From: Mermis nigrescens | Taxonomy: Eukaryota; Nematoda; Enoplea; Mermithida; Mermithidae | Assembly (NCBI GenBank): GCA_036768485.1 | Contig: JAVLUZ010000154.1 | Span: 23,346,685 to 23,410,684, forward strand | Direction: 5' to 3' | Length of the DNA: 64,000 nt | Shown here: piece after piece, positions 19,424 to 29,177 of the stretch | How positions within the stretch are numbered: position 1 is the stretch's first letter | Layout of the letters: each line of letters begins with the position of its first letter | Position numbers and translations under genes: made by a program | Notes under the pieces: generated by a model | The model's database searches: none | Told to the model about the DNA's origin: nothing | What the model saw: the letters and a program-made list of their open reading frames with translations, nothing else

Positions 19424-19466
19424 TTTTGTTTATAAATAACAATTTATATATAGGTATTTATAGAAA
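19424..19466. promoter_or_regulatory. Divergent ATPase/TBP promoter, third copy
   Basis: Plus-strand TATAAATA at 19431-19438 (36 bp before the TBP ATG at 19467) and minus-strand TATAAATA at 19455-19462 (39 bp before the ATPase ATG at 19423). Both boxes are intact although both genes are broken. Confidence 0.65.
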
Positions 19467-19978
19467 ATGGTTACAATACAGAACATTGTGCTAACTACAG
19501 CACTACCAAACCATCTAGATGATATCTATCTTAAATTGCCAAATACTATGCAATACAATCACCTAAAATTTCCAGGCATCATATTTCGATTACTCCCAGC
19601 TACGTTGCTGATTTTCAAGTCAGGCAAAATTGTATGTGTTGGAGCTAAAACTGTTCAAAGAAGGAGAAAATACGATAAAGGCATTTTATCCATAACTAAA
19701 AAATGGATAATTTAATGTTGAAAATAAAGCCTGTGCTGTTTGTTGGCTCGGCCAACTTGGGATTTCGCATTGATCTTTGCAAGTTTTATGAGCTGGTGAA
19801 AAGAAAATGCATGTACGAAGTAGAATTATTTCCCGGCCTAGTATACAAATAGAAATGTGACTTTACTCTTTACAAGCGAAAAAAAATGATTCTCACAGGT
19901 GCAAAACACAAGCACGAGTTGCATATAGCGTATAAAATAGTTTCAACAATGCTTGAGAAATGCAGATTAGATACATAA
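19467..19978 (+). pseudogene. TBP homologue, third copy, broken
   Basis: Opens MVTIQNIVLTTALPN, with LKFPGIIFRL and LLIFKSGKIVCVGAK intact. A frameshift follows at the helix after repeat 1. Repeat 2 survives in other frames (LFVGSANLGFRIDL, ELFPGLVYK, ILTGAKHKHELH) with a deletion at the YKFRN position. It differs from the other copies at many positions, so the gene has been in the family for some time. Confidence 0.78.
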
Positions 19979-20390
19979 TATTCTAAAGTTTACAAAAAAT
20001 TTTCCAAACTTTACAAAAAATATTCCAAACTTTACAAAAAATATTCCAAACTTTACAAAAAATATTCCAAACTTTACAAAAATATTCCAAACTTTACAAA
20101 AGTACTATGCTTAAGCATGTAAAATTTATTCAAACTTTACAAAAAATATTCCAAACTTTACCATATTCCAAACTTTACAAAAATATTCAAAGTTTACAAA
20201 AATATTCCAAACTTTACAAAAATATTCCAAACTTTACAGAAAATATTCAAACTTTACAAAAATATTCCAAACTTTACAAAAAAATATTCAAACTTTACAA
20301 AGTACTATGCTTAAGCAAGTAAATTAATTCCAAACTTTACAAAAATATTCCAAACTTTACAAAAAATTTGCGTTTTTAGATTAGAACGTT
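19979..20390. repeat. Tandem array of ATTCCAAACTTTACAAAAAT units
   Basis: About 18 imperfect ~20-bp units between the converging 3' ends of TBP and the small ORF. ACTATGCTTAAGCA motifs are at ~20101 and ~20303. Confidence 0.9.
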
Positions 20391-20697
20391 TATCATGGAT
20401 GGTGTTAAATGCTCATCAATAATTTTTATGTATAGATTTGCATAATAAAATTTGGCCTCTGGGCTTAAAAATTCCCATAAATTGAAAAGCGTGCTCAATT
20501 CGCACTCTTTGTAAATATTTTCTTATATACTTTGAAAAGCGCCAAATGGCGTGTTCATCGATTTCTGGTAATGTTCGCCTATATTGTTTGCTCATTTTTG
20601 GCCAAAAATACTCGCCGAGTGCGGCGTCAGAAAAGTACGTGTATTGAGACAAATGATGCAACGCATGATGATTGAAAAAACACTGTCCAACCTCCAT
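20390..20697 (-). pseudogene. Small conserved Polinton protein, third copy, broken
   Basis: MEVGQCFFNHHALHHLSQYT, EYFWPKMSKQYRRTL and FSKYIRKYL, then a frameshift. TATA box at 20727-20734. Confidence 0.65.
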
Positions 20698-20726
20698 TTT
20701 TTTAAATTCACAAGAGACGAAATCGT

Positions 20727-20734
20727 TATTTATA
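20727..20734 (-). promoter_or_regulatory. TATA box overlapping the integrase stop codon (third copy)
   Basis: TATAAATA on the minus strand, containing the integrase TAA (20730-20732), 37 bp before the ATG at 20697. Same arrangement as 3797-3805. Confidence 0.6.
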
Positions 20735-21783
20735 CTTTTAGCACATTAGAGACCCATGAATCAAATTTGGGCGGGTAGCCCCTCCAGCGCACCAAATAAT
20801 CAGTTTTTGCGCCTCTTTTTCAACGTTTTTATAATTTTATCAATAATGAACAAATCGTCAGTGGAAACGTTAATCTTTTGCAGTTCGGGCTCGTAAAAAT
20901 ACCAGCTAGTTTTTCGCCCATTTGATCCTCTAAAACATAGACAGGCGGGGTTCTAGCATATCTTTCCTTAATTTAAAAATACTCCTCGGTCAATTGGGCC
21001 AGAACCCTTTTTCGAACGTCGCTTCACTTTACTTATTCTGACTTTATCGCCAATTTCGAATTTGGAATTCAGTTTGATTATCATACGTAAGGCGGAATGC
21101 TCTGTTTAATATTTCACGCTCGTTCTTAGCCGTCACATTTGCCGGACACGTACCTATTGTTCTATGAAACGAATCGTTGTAATTTTTCATAATTTTTGGT
21201 AAAATGTCAATATACTTGTGCATGTTGTTTTTAGTAAAATACCTCCACATGCGTTCTTTGAGTGTTCTATTGAAACGCTCTACTACAGATGCTTTCATTT
21301 CGCTTTTAGTGGTGAAAAAATCTACAGATTCTGATCTCAAAAATTTCTGAAACTCGTTGTTTACAAATTCTTTGCCCGCATCCGTTTGCAGCTTGTAGGG
21401 TTTGCGATATGCGAAAATTATTTTAAAAGCCTCGACAATGTCTTTAGAATTTTTGCTTTTTAGGGGCTGGACCATGTGTACTTTGAGAAAATGTCTATAC
21501 AGGTGAGTAGGTACTTAAAATTTTCATTATGGTCGGCCGGGATTGCAAATCGACCAAATCAGCCTGCCACTGCTCGTCTATGCTGCTCACTAGGACTTTG
21601 TTTCGAGAATAACGCTTGAATGCGGGTTTGTGTAAAGTGTGAGTGAGTTGTTTTTCCAGCCATGCTTTTACCTGTTCCAATTTGGCAGTCGGAGCAAATT
21701 TTTTCACTCGAGTGTAAAGTTGGTTGACGCCTGTGAACCCGCTTTGCGGGTCGTAGTACAGTTTTTCAGATTATTCTATCCAT
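20730..21783 (-). pseudogene. Polinton integrase, third copy, broken
   Basis: Same architecture as 2743-3801. The central part is open (21044-21475: LQTDAGKEFVNNEF, VVERFNRTLKERMW). The N-terminal WQADLVDLQ block and the chromodomain (RWRGYPPKFDSWVSN) are in other frames. The start codon at 21783 begins MDRI and an early stop follows. Only a degenerate AATAAATAA lies at the TATA position. Confidence 0.82.
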
Positions 21784-21831
21784 TCCGTTTTTTCTTTTTT
21801 TAATTTATTTATTAACATTACAACACACGAT

Positions 21832-22147
21832 TTACATGATAATCGATACAGTTTTTCGTACAAATTCTCCCACATGTTTTTTTCCATTTATGTTGAACGA
21901 CGACCATAGACTACATATAGCATCAATATCTTTATTCAGAATCGTTTGCTTTATATTTTGCGCAAAGACCCAGAACGCGTTGCGTTTATCACTTTCGCGT
22001 TGCTCTCGTTTTAAACTCTTTGCTCATGAATCCCCAGAAACATGAGCCTATATTCTGAACATTTTTGACGCTCAAGTAGCGGTTGTTTGCTTTTTCAACG
22101 AGCCTTTGAACAAAATGATGATACGCTAGTTCGCCAGGAGAAGACAT
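21832..22147 (-). pseudogene. Extra Polinton gene of unknown function, one frameshift
   Basis: About 105 codons with a single apparent frameshift: MSSPGELAYHHFVQRLVEKA, then FWGFMSKEFK, a shift at a basic stretch, then RNAFWVFAQNIKQTILNKDI and VGEFVRKTVSIIM. Predicted helical, no recognised motif. It is absent from the 130-bp gap between integrase and PolB in the inverted-duplication copies. A TATA box (22190-22198) lies 50 bp upstream. Confidence 0.5.
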
Positions 22148-22189
22148 GGTAGTTGCTTTAACATATAAAATATACCTGACGCGCGCCCT

Positions 22190-22198
22190 TATTTATAG
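22190..22198 (-). promoter_or_regulatory. TATA box of the extra small gene
   Basis: CTATAAATA, minus strand, 5 bp beyond the stop codon (22203-22205) of the gene before it. Confidence 0.5.
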
Positions 22199-22202
22199 AC
22201 TT

Positions 22203-22524
22203 TTAGTAAGCAGCCTTGGCCTTTTCCGCCTCGGCCTGCTGCTCAGTGTAGCGCTTCAGCACTCGTTGCCCTGCTTCTTGCATAGCCCTATTGAATTCGC
22301 AGCACCTGGGGCACATTTGTATATTGAAGTACCACCTGCCTGCATTTGTTTCGAAAAAATCCTTTCAGAACTATTTTTCTGACAAAAGTAGCAGAGGTGA
22401 ATCATCAGGGAACATGGGGGCTCAGATTTCTACCACATAGCTCTATAGGCGGTCTAATCGACCTCCATAGGGCTTATTTCTCCCTCAGTAAACGGCAATT
22501 TTTGATTTCTCTTAATTCTTCCAT
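22203..22524 (-). pseudogene. Small putative zinc-binding Polinton protein, broken
   Basis: It starts MEELREIKNCRLL. Later frames hold LCYFCQKNSSERIF and GRWYFNIQMCPRCCEFNRAM, giving two CX2C pairs about 30 residues apart, then a helical Gln/Glu/Ala tail ending AEKAKAAY. The pattern suggests a zinc ribbon (inference). At least three shifts are present. The TATA box at 22576-22584 is 59 bp upstream, the longest spacing seen. Confidence 0.45.
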
Positions 22525-22575
22525 TTTTTTTAAAGTACCAGAAAATCCCAAGTCAAAGCAGTAAAACACTGCTAC

Positions 22576-22599
22576 TATTTATAGAGTTGTCTATAAATA
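22576..22599. promoter_or_regulatory. Back-to-back TATA boxes of zinc-protein and PolB-N genes
   Basis: TATTTATAG then CTATAAATA separated by about 6 bp form a small inverted repeat. The plus-strand box is 46 bp before the PolB-N ATG at 22638. Confidence 0.55.
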
Positions 22600-22637
22600 A
22601 GAATACATTTGACTTAAGAGTAAAGTTCTATTTAATC

Positions 22638-23423
22638 ATGGATGTAAATCAATATTACCAAGTAGGTGAACTTCCACCCATTTCTGTTAGCAGGTTTAAA
22701 TCTACTGCAAAAACGTTTCTGTTGGGATTTCAAAACATTTATGAGTGCCTTAATATAATTGAGGTCTTTGAGCCAATTTTTGAAGATGTTATCAAAAATG
22801 TTACGTGACTACCCTGCAGACTGTATGGTAGGCATTGAAATTAGGCACCCAAGTTTATATGAGCATGTAATAGTCCCATTCACTCAGCGTCAATATTTGA
22901 ATGCTGACAAGATTTTGAGTACTATGGAAAATGTTGCGCAATCTAAAAGGAGTTTTGCTTTGATGAATGTATGACATTCCGGGTAGTTGTTGTTGACAAG
23001 AAGCCCCAGGGGTTCAGGTTTGAGTACATTTCCTTCAGATGTTAGGACATTTTGCAAAAATGGAGGCATACATTAAAATTGCATCAAATGATAATTTATC
23101 ACTACCCCCGAGCTGTTGTAACAGGAATAGCAAAACTGGACAACAGCCAAAAATGGGAGGCTATTAGGAAAGGAGACAAGAACCGTTATACTTTGCAAAA
23201 GCAGCCTTTAGACTTAAAGCGTAAGGCTAACCTCAGCACCGAAGAAAATATATGGTATAGATGCTGTGAAAAAATTCAAAAGGTACTAGCGCCTGACTAC
23301 CAAATCATAGTATACTCAGGCAATGTTATATTTTTCGAAGGACCTAAAGCTGATAAGGTTATTAATTTACACGCTGCTTATGATCACTTTGATTTAATTA
23401 CAAAAATGCCCAAACTGCAGTAA
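22638..23423 (+). pseudogene. Polinton PolB N-terminal region, third copy, broken
   Basis: MDVNQYYQVGELPPISVSRF, PFTQRQYLNADKI, YPRAVVTGIAKLDNSQKWEA, LAPDYQIIVYSGN, FFEGPKADKVINLH and DLITKMPKLQ before the stop. The frame is broken near 22805 and 22970. The stop coincides with the inner end of the right TIR, so the catalytic part of the polymerase is missing from this element. Confidence 0.7.
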
Positions 23424-24023
23424 GCCGAGCAAAGCAATATTTTGCATACTTTCACGAACGATCAATTGATGAGCACATACTCTGCTACATTGTGCTTGAA
23501 AACTAAATATTGCCAAGTGTTAACTGCTGCTGGTATACTGCGGGCCGCGCGCACAAAAGTTTGTACATAGGATACCTAACATACTCTGCAAATTTGAGCC
23601 CAATCCGACCGCCGGTTCGTGAAACATCAATAAAATCAATAATCAAAGTTTCCCGGGAAACCCCTGTAGGACTGTTCCAGTGTGCCACCTCCCCTCTCCT
23701 ACGGGTAGGCCTAGGCGCCCTTTAGACCACCTCCACAGAATCGCTAGGCTACCATCCCTAGGCTTAGGGCACCATCCCCTAGGCTACCTTTGCCCTGAAA
23801 AATCAATAATTTTCAGGTTTCCCGGGAAACTCCCTTCCCCTCCCCTGACAGGTTTGGGCCGGGTCCCCCTCCCCTCAGGCTTGGGACACGCCTATCCTTC
23901 ATCATTGCCTATGCTACAGCATTGCACCCTGGCCCCAACCCAGGGTGCAAGTATGCCCACCCGCCTATGCTTAAGCACAGGCTATGTTATAACATTGATG
24001 CCAGGGACACAGGGTTAACTACT
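23424..24023. repeat. Right TIR of third Polinton
   Basis: Pairs with 13625-14664. It ends GGGTTAACTACT and keeps both empty sites for the two insertions in the left TIR. Confidence 0.88.
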
Positions 24024-24029
24024 AACATG
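24024..24029. repeat. 6-bp target-site duplication AACATG (right)
   Basis: Matches 13619-13624. The Gypsy RNase H sequence resumes here in register. Confidence 0.9.
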
Positions 24030-25640
24030 GCTAGTAAACGTCAAAGAACCGTCTAGTCGTCTTCAAAGATGGGGACTCAAGCTTCAAGAATAAATGTATA
24101 TAAAATTGTGTATGTTCCCGGCGCATATAATTGTGCCGCCAATTCCCTTTTTCGCGTCATCCCAAATATGATGAAAACGAGCAGAAAGTACTTTAGCTGA
24201 AGAAAGCAGTTGTGAACTTAGCTAATCTAGAATCCGAGAAATCCGATTCGGAAGAGGATGATAATCCACCCGACATACCTACTATGTCAAAAGCGAATAG
24301 AAATGTACCATCGGTATGTTATGAAAGAAACATGCTGACAGATGCGGAAAAAGCAGAAATGCTAACGAAAAAGCAGAAATGCTAATCCGCGATTCTCTCA
24401 ATGATCTTTCCGAGAAGAAGTATCGCGATGAATTTTTCGTCAGTCAAGATCTACTTTTTTGACGTTTTCAACCCAAACGTAGCCCACAAGTCATCTATCA
24501 ACTCGTCATACCTAAATCTCTACGTCGTTTTATCCTATCAGAATTTCATGACTCAATTTTTGGTGCTCATTTCTCAGCCCGAAAAATTTTGCTAAATATC
24601 CAAATGAGATATTGGTGGCCAAGAATGGAAAACGATGTCATTGCATGGTGTAAAAATTGCCATACATGTCTGCAACGTAAGATCTCGTCAATTCCAGCAT
24701 TGGTACCCCTAAAACCAATTGAAGTCAGTGCTCCTTTTGATCTCATCGCATGTGATTGTCTTCACATGCCAAAATCTATCTCTGGAAATGATCAAGTTGT
24801 AGTTTTCATGGACTATTTCACGAAATATGTAGAAGCATTTCCTGTTTCGGACATAAAAGCTACTACGATCGCAAATCTTTTGCTTCGTGAAATCATACCT
24901 AGACACGGAGTGCGTAGACGTTTTTTGACAGATCAAGGATCGAATTTTACTTCAATGTTAGTTTCTGAAATATGCAAAATATTGCATATCCAGAAAATTT
25001 TTACAACATCGTACCATCCCCAATGTGATGGTTTGGTTGAGAGGTATAATCGAACGTTGATTGACTGTTTATCAAAGCTAAGTGCTCGTGATCAATATGA
25101 TTGGGAACAGTATCTCCCATTTGCGTTGTTTGCTTATTGAGCAACGCCTCAGGCCTCAACAAATTTATTGCCATTTGTCTTACTTTATGCTCGAGCGAGA
25201 GCCATCTTTTCCATTAGATATTCAAATCTTGAATGATTTAACTCTTGACCCTGAATCGCCTAACCAAGTAGAAGCGTATTTAGCCAGCCTAGTTCACTCC
25301 CTACGTGACTTACATGAGGCTGCAGCCATTAATTTAGCGAAAGCGCTGTACGCATCAGAAGCGACAATATGATAAAAATGTTTTCGAAACAACTTTTTCG
25401 GTTAACGATATTGTTTATCTGAATAACAAAGCAGTTATTCCTTCGAGCCAAGGCAAGCTTGCCCCTAAGCGAGTGGGTCCATATCGTATAACTGAACTGC
25501 CAACTTCCGAAACAGCTAGGATTGTCTATGTACACAATCCACTCGTGACTCATTTAGTTCATCGAAATGAGGTTATTGTAATCGCCAAAATTGCCATTTT
25601 CCGATTTAATTTTGGAGAAACGCGCATATATTCCAAGTGA
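24030..25640 (+). pseudogene. Ty3/Gypsy RNase H end and integrase
   Basis: The RNase H tail (LVNVKEPSSRLQRWGLK) leads through broken sequence to integrase. Open part 24589-25140: YWWPRMENDVIAWCKNCHTC (zinc domain), then FDLIACDCLHMPKS, FLTDQGSNFTSML and DGLVERYNRTLID with the D, D, E residues. The C-terminal domain continues in shifted frames (REPSFPLDIQIL, KLAPKRVGPYRI, HNPLVTHLVHRNEV). Confidence 0.9.
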
Positions 25641-25828
25641 TATTGTACTAGTTCAGGTCCCACGTAGTCCCGTCTGCCCTGGATAGTCATAGATTTCTCA
25701 GACTTACCGGCTAGTGAACGCCATAAAAAGGAATGCGTTCCCGTCCGTCTACTCGTTATGTCTAAATCTACTCATGCGGTTCCCCTAAATTACGTTTACC
25801 CTTTTTCAGAACCCTATTTTACTCAACT

Positions 25829-28800
25829 ATGTCCGACAAACCATCAGAAAACTTGGATAACAACTGTCCAGAGTTCAATTGCAACAGCCATACGCTGTCC
25901 AATGTCACAGAATTCCTCATAGCCTTGCATGCGGCAGCTGCACGCTTGCAGCTACGCTCAGGACCTATGGGTCAAGAGCACACCTGGGCGTGGGGGGGGG
26001 GTTTGGGGGTATGCACCCCAGAAACCAAAATACCCCCAGAAATCAAAATACCCCCACCAGAATTCAATTTTTGAAAATTTTTTTCGTTTTTTTCGCAATT
26101 TTTTGATGCCAATGGATAGTGCTTGATGAGAAACGTCGAAAAATGGTGTTTTTATCGCCATACCACCACTTTTAAGGCCATTTTTCGACCTTCAAAAAAA
26201 ATCTTGCACCCCCCCCAGAATTTTCTTGCTGCCCACATATGCTCAAGAGTCTCCACATATTGGGCATGCCGGCTTCATTGCCGATATAGCGCCTGTAAGC
26301 CCGCCTGCTGAACCTCAGCATTATTGCTCGCATCATGGCTCAACGTCATTGGTATTTTGAGCATTTTGGCAGAGCGCCACTGACTGCGCCATATGTCCCA
26401 GCCAGCAATATCCGTATAGTCTTCGTAGATTCGCCCGCACAGTCATATGCGGCCATTGTTGCTGTTCTTGCGCCAATGAACGCCATAAATGGTCGTTTTC
26501 TTTTTTGGCTTCGACTCCGAGTTTGTTAATGATCTCGTTTTTCTGCCATATTCCCAATGGGATGATCAGTATCGGGCCATAAGAGCCACGCATCACGATT
26601 CAAACAGTCCATTTGTCCATTTCATCCAAATCGCGACAGTTCGCGGTCAAGTTTTTGTGTGGGACGTCGCACAGTTCCCACTTCCGCCTTTTGGCCTACA
26701 TGAGTTGCTCACCATTCGACTATCAGATGTCGCCTTTGCTTGCCACGGATCAGATAATGACCGCATTGCATATTTTCATGTGTATGCGACACGTCTTTTT
26801 GCTTGGGAACACTATTAGCAAAGTCGCCGTCAGCGTCAGAGGCATCGCGAGTCATTCGAACGCAACGTGTTCGAAGCTCAAATAATTGATACTCTTCCGC
26901 TCGCCAATAATTTCACGAGAACTGTGGCAACCACTCCAGGAAATCATCGCCTTCAAACGCTTTCACTGTATATGTTCAATCTACAAATTTGTCTGTCAGC
27001 CAGAATGGCAGTAGGTCAAGCTTGGAATCGAGCTCCGTTGCCAGATCATATGGTTCAATATCTAATCACTGATCCACTCGGTGCTCTGGATCTGTATCTT
27101 TTGATAGTGCATCATGCAATTGATCGCTCACATATCGCTCTAACAGCTCCAACCAATAGAGAGCAATTTGCCGGAGATGAAATGTCTGGAAATCAGAAAG
27201 TCAAAAAAGATCGAAAGTTTGAAATGCCTTTGGCTCAAGCCAGCTCAATGCCTGCAAAATCTAAAGCAGAGCTCGCCGAGAGAATCAAACGCAGAGATAT
27301 TGCAGAACAGAAAAAGAGAGAAAAGGCTGAAGAATTCAAAAGGGAAAACGTGATCATAGACACTCTAACTCTAGCTTTGATGAGAGCGCAGAGGAATATG
27401 ACGATGATGATAATGAATCAGACATCAAAATGGTGCAACCAGCTTTCACGTTAGCACCAGAAGCGTCGCAAGAATCGACTGCATCCTCGTCTCAAGCTCC
27501 TTCTGTCTCTGCACCTCCGTCTACCGACAATGATCAGCGCACAAGTGCGCCAACTTCCGTCTCACGGCCGGATACAGAGCCGAAATATCCTGATAAAGTC
27601 TACAAAAATGAAGAAGAAGCCCTCGACTATGATGAAGAAGTTTTGAAGTCATCGACGAAGCTTCCGGAAGTCCAAGTGAAGATGTAGCGGAACCTCTGCA
27701 AACATCTCAGCCAGCAATCAAAGCTGAAGAAGAAATGATGATGCAAGATCAGCCAACTTGCAGTTACAAATATCTGATCGTTCCGGAAGGCAAAACGAAA
27801 GAAAAAAGCGATTATATTCGAAAATTGGAAGACGAATTTGCTCAAGCCGTCCACAAAAGATTTTTCAAAGATTTAGAGGTTGTGGACGAATATCACGAAG
27901 AACCAAAGGAACGTGCGCCACTGTCGCTTAATAAGCAACAAGTGCAAGAATTCGCCCAAAAACGAGATTTCCTTGTGAGCCAGGAAGCTGAACATGCCTA
28001 TTGGATGTACACAGAAGATTTTTGAGCTCATCTCGTTAATCTTTTGGGACAAGAATTTGCTAAGCCGCTGATCAAAACTCTAATTGCGAAGGCAAATGAA
28101 TATATCGAAACATATTTCGACTAGTTTCAACAATGTATATCAGGCCAATGAGCAACAATCATTGCCTAGAAGTTGTTTTTAGCGGTCAACAATCCATGCA
28201 AAATATGTCAATCGAAATTCGACCGGCCTTGCCAATCCCGTTTTTCAGCAAATTTACGCAACATCCGCGTCCTTTCTACAATGATTCAACTTTTCGTCTA
28301 ACTCGATTCTATGTCACGACTGGTTCAATGGTCTATGAAGTTGGCTTAGAGTTCGTAGCCAATCATCCAAGGTTGCTAGAACCACCTCAAATTGTGCGTC
28401 GAGCCAACTACACAATTCTGTTGGAATTTTTCCGCATGGTCTTACGCCTGCGCCCGACATTCATGCTCCTTTGGCGTTAACAATTCGCCAAATGGCTGAT
28501 ATCTTCAGTTCAATGAACGAATTTTTCGAAGAATACAAGTCGACTTTTTGTTTCATTCCTTCTTTTCAATCAACAACTTTCATGTCAGCGCCACTACTGC
28601 TTCAATTTCTCGACAATCGGTTTTTAAGATTCCTATTTTGGTATCGAGAACCTCAAATTGCTTAGGCGCATGGTCGAACAGATCCGACATATGCTTAGAT
28701 CAATTTTTGTGGAACGAGCTTTCAATCCGTTTCCAAAAGAAGTTTTTGTCGAGTTTCCTGAAATTATTGAGACAACCACTGACTTATTTACCGCGCATAA

Positions 28801-28900
28801 GTGAATCCAGTTAATTCGATCGCGCACGGATCCGCCAATCACGTGTCCAGTCGTTTTTCCACGCTATGCCGCTCGCCAACAAATTCAAGTCTAAAGAAAG
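25829..28900 (+). pseudogene. RNase D-like 3'-5' exonuclease ORF downstream of Gypsy integrase, broken
   Basis: Overlapping open frames on one strand: 25829, 26336, 26489, 26867, 27430, 27735, 28133 and 28471 onward. 26489-26818 carries FGFDSEFVNDLV (Exo I, D and E), FVHFIQIAT and VAFACHGSDNDR (Exo II Asp). 26867-27150 carries AWNRAPLPDHMVQYLITDPL (Exo III, Tyr and Asp). That is the DEDDy exonuclease order. A Lys/Glu-rich then Ser/Pro/Thr-rich segment follows, and a C-terminal part I do not recognise. A family A element interrupts it at 25979. It begins ~190 bp after the integrase end, where Gypsy elements may carry an extra ORF, but could be a host gene fragment. Confidence 0.6.
25979..26242. 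mobile_element. Family A short TIR element (copy 2, inverted)
   Basis: CACACCTGGGCG...GCCCACATATGC flanked by TCAAGAG on both sides (25972-25978, 26243-26249). Near-identical core to 13786-14049 in the opposite orientation. Confidence 0.75.
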
Positions 28901-29011
28901 TGTATTTTTGGCCTATTGGCAGTCACATAAAATAATAATAATGCTTTATTCAAACCCGTAGGTACAATACAATGTTAAGAATAATACGCAACGTTTCGAC
29001 AGTTAACCTAC
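28889..29011 (-). repeat. Penelope pseudo-LTR (downstream copy)
   Basis: Starts TCTAAAGAAAGTGTATTTTT and is nearly identical to 31579-31701 up to GACAGTTAACCTAC. Confidence 0.85.
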
Positions 29012-29023
29012 CGTCGTCGTCAG
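28993..29023 (-). ncRNA. Candidate hammerhead-like ribozyme core in Penelope repeat
   Basis: On the minus strand: CTGACGAC, then a GACGGT/ACTGTC hairpin (one G-U), then GAAAC. This is the CUGANGA-stem II-GAAA order of hammerhead ribozymes, known from Penelope terminal repeats, with one extra C before stem II. Stem III and the cleavage site were not resolved. Confidence 0.4.
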
Positions 29024-29046
29024 GCTCTTACAGAATATAAGAAGTT

Positions 29047-29130
29047 GTGGGCACCAGGAATCGAACCTTACAGCTAAGTATCATTTATTTCTAGAGTCTG
29101 TGGTTTTACCAACTGAGCTTCACTGGGCCA
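29047..29130 (-). other. tRNA-like sequence within Penelope 3' region
   Basis: The minus strand reads AAGCTCAGTTGGTAAAACC (A-box-like) and, about 50 bp later, AGGTTCGATTCCTGG (B-box-like), ending TGCCCA. Acceptor and T stems are imperfect, so it is a tRNA-derived or SINE-like sequence rather than a functional tRNA gene. Confidence 0.5.
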
Positions 29131-29177
29131 GTTGTATAATATTATTTGTTCCTTTTAAAGTAACATAATATATATTT

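Larger units (their letters stand above)
13625..24023. mobile_element. Third Polinton/Maverick copy, 10.4 kb, nested in Gypsy
   Basis: Ends AGTAGTTAACC...GGTTAACTACT, TIRs of ~600 bp (13625-14664 with two later insertions; 23424-24023) and a 6-bp TSD. Gene order from left, nearly all minus strand: small ORF, minor capsid, protease, major capsid, core protein, coiled-coil protein, basic protein, ATPase, TBP (+), small ORF, integrase, two extra small genes, PolB N-terminus (+). Every gene is broken or shifted, yet start codons and TATA boxes are well preserved. Confidence 0.92.
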
